A stretch of 15,540 nucleotides of DNA from Clostridia bacterium. GTDB lineage: Bacteria > Bacillota_A > Clostridia > Oscillospirales > Acutalibacteraceae. The DNA lies in the NCBI GenBank assembly GCA_024699005.1, contig JAILQN010000262.1:1-15540 (forward strand), in the 5' to 3' direction. The notes beneath the pieces were generated by a model, which worked only from the letters and a program-made list of their open reading frames with translations, searched no databases and had not been told where the DNA came from. Below are positions 1 to 4,805 of this stretch, piece after piece (position 1 is the stretch's first letter; every line of letters begins with the position of its first letter). A program made the position numbers and the translations under genes.

Positions 1-288
1 TGAGCCTTTTGTTTTGGGTGTTCCTTCGACAGAATATATGCCTCCTGTTGCTCTGCCGGTTTTATCTCTTTTTTTTGCGGTAGTGATATTTCTTTGAATA
101 GCCGCCGTTCTCTTTTCAAAATCGATATCACTGTATTTGAGTGCGCAGGCTTCACCGCGACGGATTCCCGTATTGAGTATAAAAAGAAAGTATTTCGCCT
201 GCTTCATGACGAATGGACCGCTCTGCGCCTGTTTGCCGGTTTTTGTTGTCCACCGGATGTAATAACCGTTATAGCAAGTTCCACAGCA
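1..288 (-). pseudogene. Tyrosine recombinase (integrase) catalytic-domain fragment, cut by left edge
   Basis: Read on the minus strand from about 288 to 1, the frame stays open and gives a stretch containing FLFILNTGIRRGEACALKY and then EGTPKTKGS. This matches the first conserved box of phage-type integrases: TG-x-RRGE carries the first catalytic arginine, followed by a two-stranded segment and the PKT-x-x-S motif. Such enzymes cut and rejoin DNA at att sites through an R-H-R-Y active site. The later boxes with H-x-x-R and the tyrosine would lie beyond position 1. Upstream in the same frame a stop (complement of 307-309) appears and no N-terminal SAM-like or arm-binding domain is visible, so the gene is truncated at its 5' end, where another gene fragment begins. 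The plus-strand reading frame covering this stretch is only its antisense. Family confident; whether the part beyond the window is intact is unknown. Confidence 0.7.
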
Positions 289-441
289 AGGACGGTTGCA
301 AATACTTTAGGGCATGCAGTTGCAAAATCAGTTTCTGCTGCTTCGGGAGTTTATAAAGGTGTTAATTTCGGAGGAAACTTCGGAGCTAATTTTGCGCGTT
401 CTTCCAACGTGACCGCAACGGTCGGTAAGAATGAGGGGATT
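270..441 (+). pseudogene. Fragment resembling a HerA/VirB4-like ATP-binding protein
   Basis: From about 270 the plus frame gives a Gly/Asn/Ser-rich stretch with RTVANTLGHAVAKSV, NFGGNFGANFARSSN and VTATVGKNEGI. From memory this resembles the low-complexity segment that precedes a helical part in large ATP-binding (DUF87/HerA- or VirB4-like) proteins of Clostridia. No Walker A motif is in the fragment, so the ATPase assignment rests only on the resemblance. The piece has no start codon or ribosome binding site of its own. It abuts the integrase fragment on its left and fuses in frame with a PAPS-reductase-like fragment on its right (around 438-444). A remnant of an internal gene segment left by deletion is the simplest reading; the exact left border is uncertain by about 25 bases. 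Confidence 0.35.
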
Positions 442-1208
442 AACATTCTCGGTTTTGATAAATATTGGGACTATGATAAGAACGACTGCTTCCCATATAT
501 GTGGGCAGAGGTTAACAATTATTATTACAGAGGACGTTTAGTTGCAAAAATCAAGGGAGGCTCATTTTTTACCAAACCTGAAATAGTTATTATCGATACA
601 CCCGAACCGGAGGGAGTTCCCCTTAGATTCGTTGATATTCCTGCTATGGTTGCCAAAAACAAGCTTATCATGGACCAGCTTGTACAGGAAACAATAAAGA
701 AAATCTATAACACCTATATTGATTATAAAGATAGTGTTGATGTGTTTTATGTGGCCTTTTCCGGTGGAAAAGATAGTGTTGTTGCCTTGGATTTGGTTCA
801 AAGAGCATTACCTCATAACGCATTCAAAGTGTTATTCGGTGACACAGGCATGGAATTCCCTGACACATATAAAACCATTGATAAGATTCAAAACGATTGC
901 GCGACAGCTGGAATTGACTTTTTACAATCAAAGTCTACTATGAGTTCATCACAGACTTGGAAAGCATTTGGACCGCCAGCTGTTACAATTCGTTGGTGTT
1001 GTAGTGTACACAAAACCACTCCTCAAATTCTTTTGCTTCGAAATATACTTAATAAGCCAGACTTTACTGGAATGGCTTTTACTGGAATTCGTGGAGATGA
1101 AAGTGTATCTCGTAACGAATATGATGACATAAGCTATGGTGGGAAACATTCGGGACAATATAGTTTTCATCCAATTCTCGATTGGAATACAGCTGAATTG
1201 TTTCTTTA
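442..1208 (+). pseudogene. PAPS-reductase-like (COG0175) ATP-pyrophosphatase, truncated at both ends
   Basis: The translation from LGFDKYWDYD onward matches the PAPS reductase/ATP sulfurylase-like alpha-hydrolase fold. An N-terminal zone has YMWAEVNNYYYRG. It is followed by the PP-loop AFSGGKDSVVALDL (SGGKDS at 760-777), GDTGMEFPDTY, then RWCCSVHKTTPQ (near 991-1026), GIRGDESVSRNEY and HPILDWNTAELFLYI. The same fold is used by DndC in DNA phosphorothioation, and related stand-alone proteins occur in defence and mobile regions, so a sulfur-transfer or nucleotide-dependent role is plausible but unproven. The usual first 30-40 residues are missing. The sequence also stops right after the DW-x-x-AE-x-x-LYI motif, so the following conserved region with the GC-x-x-CP cysteine pair is lost. 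Both ends are joined in frame to unrelated fragments. It is very unlikely to make a working enzyme. Confidence 0.7.
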
Positions 1209-1403
1209 TATTTCATTCCGATGGATTATCCGGAAACAGTTCTGTTGATCGACCAATGGAGAGATCAGGCTGCGCTTGATGATCATCATGCATCTTCCAT
1301 GATGACGAAAATCTCAGAACTGAGAGAGAAGTATGACCTTCATATGACAGTGGAAATGTTTGAGCGTATGGAAGCAGCAGAAGACGGTTATATCAGGAAA
1401 TGA
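1209..1403 (+). pseudogene. C-terminal fragment of an ABM-type (antibiotic biosynthesis monooxygenase-like) protein
   Basis: The frame ending at the stop 1401-1403 encodes DYPETVLLIDQWRDQAALD, then HHASSMMTKISELREKYDLH, then MTVEMFE. This is the second half of the dimeric alpha/beta-barrel ABM family (quinol monooxygenase YgiN-like). The hallmark is the W-x-(D/S)-Q-x-A-x-D-x-H-x-x-x-x-x-M segment. Full family members have about 95-100 residues; only about 65 remain, and the first strands are absent. In this frame similarity probably starts near 1209-1218 (FIPMDYP), just where PAPS-reductase similarity ends in another frame, so this is a recombination junction. There is an ATG at 1221 but no ribosome binding site before it. 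A broken remnant is much more likely than a 60-residue functional protein. Confidence 0.6.
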
Positions 1404-1426
1404 TTGTTATTACCAAAATTCCAGAC

Positions 1427-1455
1427 TTGACAAATACACCCATTGGGTGTATTAT
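1427..1455 (+). promoter_or_regulatory. Sigma-A promoter with palindromic operator between -35 and -10
   Basis: TTGACA at 1427-1432 and TATTAT at 1450-1455 are separated by exactly 17 bases, an almost perfect housekeeping promoter. A perfect inverted repeat fills the spacer and overlaps the -10: aatacaccc (1433-1441), att, gggtgtatt (1445-1453). This is the expected geometry for a dimeric repressor that blocks RNA polymerase. The first gene downstream encodes an XRE helix-turn-helix protein, so autoregulation is the obvious inference. Transcription should begin near 1461-1463, leaving only about ten bases before the start codon at 1473. Confidence 0.8.
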
Positions 1456-1472
1456 CTTCTTGGGGTGATAAT

Positions 1473-2123
1473 ATGCTTATTCGCGAGATGAGAGCGCAGC
1501 TGGGTGAAACTCAGAGTGAATTTGCCGCGCGATATAATATTCCGTTCCGAACTGTACAGAACTGGGAAGCCGGTGTGCGAAATCCGCCTGAATATGTGAC
1601 GGATTTACTTGAAAGCCGTATTCGTGAAGATCTTGTAAATCGCAAGTCGGCAGCTTTGCCGAAGTATGACCGGAATAAGGTTGATTTGCCGAAGCGCAGC
1701 GGATATATCGGCGCGATTTCATGGCTGAAGGCAGTTTGTGAGTGTTTAGGCGAAGATGTTGTTTTCGCTTTGGATGAAGCTCTGATGTGTCACGGCAGTT
1801 TCGGTGGTCGGAATGATGAGTTCCTTGTATGGGTTTACGGCAGCGATTCTCTCAGGCGTTTCAACGGTGTGGTCGTTCTCGGAAATAAAATCAGTGAGTA
1901 TAATGTGATAAACCGGAATGGTCTTCAGTACACGGATTTCAACAGAACGGTTTCCGACGCGCTGGCGAACGAGACAATTCTTGATATGCAGGGTGTCACA
2001 GAAGCGCTCAGCAAGTATTATTATTCTCACGGTGAAAGCTTCCAAGGTATATTCGTGCCACCCGTGTATCAGAAAAGATTTGAGGATTTGGCGCAGGAAG
2101 CAATTGATTGCTACATCGATTGA
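1473..2123 (+). CDS. XRE-family helix-turn-helix regulator, likely antitoxin of an AbiE-like pair
   Basis: The 216-residue protein begins MLIREMRAQLGETQSEFA and has a clear XRE/Cro-type DNA-binding domain in its first 55 residues (SEFAARYNIPFRTVQNWEAG is helix-turn-helix with the recognition helix). The remaining 160 residues are an alpha/beta domain I cannot name. The TVSDALANETILDMQGVTEAL stretch recalls the C-terminal part of AbiEi-like antitoxins. The ATG at 1473 is chosen over the in-frame TTG at 1443. It follows GGGGTG (1462-1467), and 1443 lies inside the promoter. The next gene, an AbiEii-like nucleotidyltransferase, starts 12 bases after the stop, so the two are co-translated. The palindrome in the promoter is its probable binding site. 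Role as antitoxin and autorepressor is inferred from order and domains; HTH assignment is firm. Confidence 0.75.
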   Translation: MLIREMRAQLGETQSEFAARYNIPFRTVQNWEAGVRNPPEYVTDLLESRIREDLVNRKSAALPKYDRNKVDLPKRSGYIGAISWLKAVCECLGEDVVFALDEALMCHGSFGGRNDEFLVWVYGSDSLRRFNGVVVLGNKISEYNVINRNGLQYTDFNRTVSDALANETILDMQGVTEALSKYYYSHGESFQGIFVPPVYQKRFEDLAQEAIDCYID

Positions 2124-2134
2124 GGGGTGATGAT

Positions 2135-2854
2135 GTGAATATTACAGCAGAAGAAAAACTGATGTATCAGGTCATGAAGGCAGTATATGACAGCGGAATC
2201 CCGGTCAACTTCAAGGGCTCCATGGTTTTGAAGGCTTGTCTGATGGAGGCCGGCTTCGATGAAGATACAAGACATACCGTCGATATCGATGCAAACTGGA
2301 TATCCAATACTCCTCCATCTGCAGACCAGATGGTTGATTCTCTTCAAAATGCAATACGAAAAAGCGGTATTGAACTGGATGTAAGTCTTTACAGAATGTA
2401 CGGTGAAGGACGCTCTGCCGGGTTTGAACTTAAGGACAGTGTTACCGGTGAGATTTTCTTTACAATGGATATAGACGTCAACCGTCCTGTTCCACCGACA
2501 AAAATCTATGAGATAAACGGGATGCGTTTTATCGGTGTTTCTCCGGTTCAGATGATTGCCGATAAGGTTGCAGTGGTATCTACAGACAAAGTGTTCCGAA
2601 GAATAAAGGATGTCGTGGACCTGTATTATATTTCTAAAGTTTTTGCTTTTGACCGTGCTGCTGTTATACAGGCTTTGGAAAAAAGCGGAAGAGCGATGGG
2701 GGATTTTAACGGATTTTATAACAGGAGCGACGATCTGCAGCATTCGTATGAGAAATTCAGGTTTACGGGGGATGTTTCCAAACCGTCTTTTGAAAATGTA
2801 TACAGAACCGTTAAATCATATCTCAAAGATGTAATTCCGAAATGTCAGCAGTAG
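2135..2854 (+). CDS. AbiEii/AbiGii-like nucleotidyltransferase, probable toxin
   Basis: The protein of 239 residues fits the nucleotidyltransferase AbiEii/AbiGii (DUF1814-like) family. Near the N-terminus is NFKGSMVLKACL, the variant of the KGG/GS motif of DNA polymerase-beta folds, followed by TVDIDANW, which supplies the metal-binding acidic pair. Later come ISPVQ-type helices, here VSPVQMIADKVAVVSTDK, and RRIKDVVDLYYI, the K-D-x-x-D-L pattern typical of the family. Relatives transfer nucleotides to tRNA or other acceptors and arrest growth. GTG at 2135 is preferred because GGGG sits 7 bases upstream (2124-2127). The in-frame ATG at 2108 would overlap the previous gene and lacks a good ribosome site. 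It is translated together with the XRE gene. Toxicity and substrate are inferred from the family. Confidence 0.72.
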   Translation: MNITAEEKLMYQVMKAVYDSGIPVNFKGSMVLKACLMEAGFDEDTRHTVDIDANWISNTPPSADQMVDSLQNAIRKSGIELDVSLYRMYGEGRSAGFELKDSVTGEIFFTMDIDVNRPVPPTKIYEINGMRFIGVSPVQMIADKVAVVSTDKVFRRIKDVVDLYYISKVFAFDRAAVIQALEKSGRAMGDFNGFYNRSDDLQHSYEKFRFTGDVSKPSFENVYRTVKSYLKDVIPKCQQ

Positions 2855-2884
2855 TAAGCGAACTAATGAAAGCGAGATGGTTGA

Positions 2885-3115
2885 ATGTCCGGTAAGAAAC
2901 ATATAGAAGCGCTTGAAGACGCGCTTGTGCCTGTTATCACTGTTGCAGATATTATGAATAAGTACGGTTGCTCAAAAGGGAAGGCGCTGCAAATAATAAA
3001 GCATCCAGATCTGCATGCCTATCAGTTGGGAAAAGAGTTTTTCTGTGAAAAACAATACTGGGATGCCTTTATATGTGATTTATGTGTTGGCGGCGGTACG
3101 GTTACAATGAATTGA
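2885..3115 (+). CDS. Small helix-turn-helix protein, excisionase-like
   Basis: A 76-residue protein with a central ITVADIMNKYGCSKGKALQI segment followed by KHPDLHAYQLGKEFFCEK. This order (helix-turn-helix, then a short wing ending in a basic or aromatic strand) is that of winged MerR/excisionase-like domains such as Xis. It starts 30 bases after the nucleotidyltransferase with no promoter visible between, so it may be the third gene of the same operon. The ribosome site is weak (gagatgg, ending five bases before ATG). An excisionase or recombination directionality factor would fit a former integrative element. A transcriptional accessory to the upstream pair is equally possible. No definite family recognised. 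Confidence 0.55.
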   Translation: MSGKKHIEALEDALVPVITVADIMNKYGCSKGKALQIIKHPDLHAYQLGKEFFCEKQYWDAFICDLCVGGGTVTMN

Positions 3116-3253
3116 CAGACTTGTGAAAGACTTCCCTGCATTGTCATTGGATTCTCATAAGGAAAGAAGAAGATGGTTACATAGTTGGTTACTTGCGTTT
3201 TTTATATTTATGAATGCTGTAATAAATAGGTTTTTGTGCTGTATTTTGCAAGT

Positions 3254-3298
3254 TTCTAAAACCGCGTGCCGAGGGTTCAAGTCCTTCTGCCCCTGCCA
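3254..3298 (+). other. tRNA 3'-end remnant, candidate attachment site
   Basis: Positions 3271-3287 form a T-arm: stem GAGGG / CCTTC with one G-T pair, loop TTCAAGT. Then come a 7-base acceptor half TGCCCCT (3288-3294), discriminator G and encoded CCA (3296-3298). The matching 5' half, which should begin AGGGGCA and carry a D-arm, is not present in the preceding 150 bases, and the region 3254-3270 does not pair into an anticodon stem. Integrases of tRNA-targeting elements leave just such 3' halves. The isotype cannot be assigned; the sequence next to the T-arm recalls leucine-type tRNAs. The minus-strand reading GAEGLEPSARGF here is the well-known false ORF over tRNA ends. Confidence 0.55.
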
Positions 3299-3304
3299 AG
3301 GAAA

Positions 3305-3333
3305 AACCGCTTAACCAATAGGGTTGAGCGGTT
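3305..3333 (+). terminator. Hairpin behind the tRNA remnant, terminator-like
   Basis: Arms AACCGCTTAACC (3305-3316) and GGTTGAGCGGTT (3322-3333) pair over 12 bp with one wobble around a 5-base loop. The downstream tract is gtttc, a poor U-run, while the upstream aaaaa gives U's on the minus transcript. It would therefore work better for the leftward operon ending at 3578. A nearly identical 35-base block (one mismatch) recurs at 10145-10179. Confidence 0.6.
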
Positions 3334-3339
3334 GTTTCG

Positions 3340-3454
3340 TTGTCTTGTGGACTCCTGTGCTCTCCTGTAAAAACCTGTGGAAACGAGTAAATTTGGCGGT
3401 GGATTTGGCGGTGGACTTGGCGGTGGACTTGGCAGCGTTCCAAAAAGAGGTTAT
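3340..3454 (+). repeat. Dispersed repeat copy A with 12-bp tandem units
   Basis: The block opens with a 29-base sequence (3340-3368) that recurs exactly at 9990-10018. It continues with acctgtggaaacgagt, similar in the other copy, and then holds three 12-bp tandem units (3392-3403, 3404-3415, 3416-3427; consensus YTTGGCGGTGGA) plus a 7-base partial unit to 3434. It ends with gcgttccaaaaagag, also found in the other copy. Copy B has about one diverged unit in place of the array. The remaining intergenic part to 3577 holds no gene I can support; a 15-codon frame from 3456 is too short and unrecognised. Confidence 0.7.
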
Positions 3455-3577
3455 CATGATACTACCCATTACTCCAACAGATCCCGAATTCCTTGCTGCT
3501 TGAATTATTTCTGAAAACAAGGATCAAACAGACATTGGCTGCTCTCGGCAGGAGAACAGTTTTAAGGATGAGTTCCT

Positions 3578-4723
3578 TCAGCAACCGAACAATGCGGCTG
3601 TTTTCATCATTCTGTCTGCCACTTTTACCTCAAACGGGCATCTTTTTTCACAGCCTTTACAGCCGATGCATTCCGACGCCGTATTCTCCAAAGACTTATA
3701 ATGATCCATGACGCTGTCCGGAATATTATCCTGAGCCGATGCTAGATCATAGAGTTTATTCACCATCGCAATATCAATATCAACAGGACACGGTTTGCAA
3801 TGGCCGCAATAAGTACAATGGCCCGAATAGGAATGGAGAGGCGCCGCGGCAATGACCGAAGCGTAGTCCTTTTCCTCATCGGTTGCCGTTTCATATGCTG
3901 CCGCGGCGTCCACCTGTTCTTTCGTATCATACCCGCAAAGGATTGATGACACACCGGGTCTTGTCAAAGCGTAATGAATCAGCTGCGCAGGAGTAAATGC
4001 AACGCCGAAAGGCGACTGATCGGCATTGAACAGCCTTCCTCCGAAGAACCCCTTCATTACTGTGAGACCGACGTCGTTTTCTTCGCACATCCGGTAAAAT
4101 TCCGCTCTATCCGTGTCGATTCCGGAAAAATCACTGTTTTCATATCCCTCAAACATTGAATCGATATCTTCTGTAGCGGGTCTCATATCAAAGGCGGGAT
4201 TGATACTGAAAAGGATCATCTCAATAAAGCCTGTTGCTATGGCAAGCTTACCGATTATCGGGTTATGTGTGCTGAGACCTATATGCCTGACGATCCCCTT
4301 GTCATGTAATTCGTGAACATATTTGATAAATTCACCGTTCATGGCTGTATTCCAGTCTTCCACGGAGTCGATGTAATGTATCATGCCCAGATCCACATAA
4401 TCACTTTTGAATCTTGCAAGCAGATCCTCAAAAGCGGGTCTCACGAAGTTCAGATCCCTTGTGCGGACATACTGACCGTTCTGATATGTTGAACCGATAT
4501 GACCCTGCACAAACCAGGAATCACGGCATCCTTCCATTGCCTTTCCTATGATGTCTCTGGATTTTGGATACGGCATCCAACAGTCAACGATATTTATGCC
4601 CTTGTCATGGGCATACCGAAGCAGTTCCACCGACTCGGTCTCGTCATGTCTTTCAAGCCATTCTCCGCCGAATCCGATTTCACTTACCTTAAGTCCCGTT
4701 TTTCCGAGTGTTCTGTACTCCAT
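3578..4723 (-). CDS. Aldo/keto reductase with C-terminal bis-4Fe-4S domain, catalytic Lys replaced
   Basis: The 381-residue protein has an AKR TIM barrel (residues 1-290) and a ferredoxin-like tail with two cluster motifs, CTYCGHCKPCPVDID and CIGCKGCEKRCPFEV. Members of this iron-sulfur AKR group are cytoplasmic oxidoreductases that probably pass electrons between NAD(P)H, ferredoxin and a carbonyl or sugar substrate. Of the AKR tetrad, Asp47, Tyr52 (VDCWMPYP) and His116 (GMIHYID) are in place. At the lysine position the sequence is FVQGHIG, so the lysine is replaced, by alignment His75. ATG at 4723 follows GGAGAGG on the minus strand. It is the last gene of the leftward operon, 82 bases after the glycosidase gene. 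A redox role on sugars released by that enzyme is inferred. The lysine loss may change or abolish ordinary carbonyl reduction. Confidence 0.85.
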   Translation of the reverse strand: MEYRTLGKTGLKVSEIGFGGEWLERHDETESVELLRYAHDKGINIVDCWMPYPKSRDIIGKAMEGCRDSWFVQGHIGSTYQNGQYVRTRDLNFVRPAFEDLLARFKSDYVDLGMIHYIDSVEDWNTAMNGEFIKYVHELHDKGIVRHIGLSTHNPIIGKLAIATGFIEMILFSINPAFDMRPATEDIDSMFEGYENSDFSGIDTDRAEFYRMCEENDVGLTVMKGFFGGRLFNADQSPFGVAFTPAQLIHYALTRPGVSSILCGYDTKEQVDAAAAYETATDEEKDYASVIAAAPLHSYSGHCTYCGHCKPCPVDIDIAMVNKLYDLASAQDNIPDSVMDHYKSLENTASECIGCKGCEKRCPFEVKVADRMMKTAALFGC

Positions 4724-4805
4724 AAAAAACCTCTCCGGTATTATTGCATTCCCACTTAAAAGCCCTTTTCTTTACGTTATTATTTGCATAAACTTTTTCA
4801 ATGAA

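Noticed and set aside
1443..1472. Earlier TTG start for the XRE gene
   Set aside because: It lies between the -35 and -10 of the promoter and would not be transcribed; the ATG at 1473 has a proper ribosome site.
3123..3314. 63-codon plus-strand frame
   Set aside because: Runs through the tRNA remnant into the hairpin, has no ribosome site and no recognisable domain.
3392..3434. Possible CRISPR-like array
   Set aside because: Units are only 12 bp, directly adjacent and without spacers; the 18-bp units at 10368-10439 are coding repeats without spacers.
3189..3443. Minus-strand frame containing GAEGLEPSARGF
   Set aside because: This peptide is the known false translation of the reverse strand of tRNA 3' ends; the rest covers the hairpin and tandem repeat.
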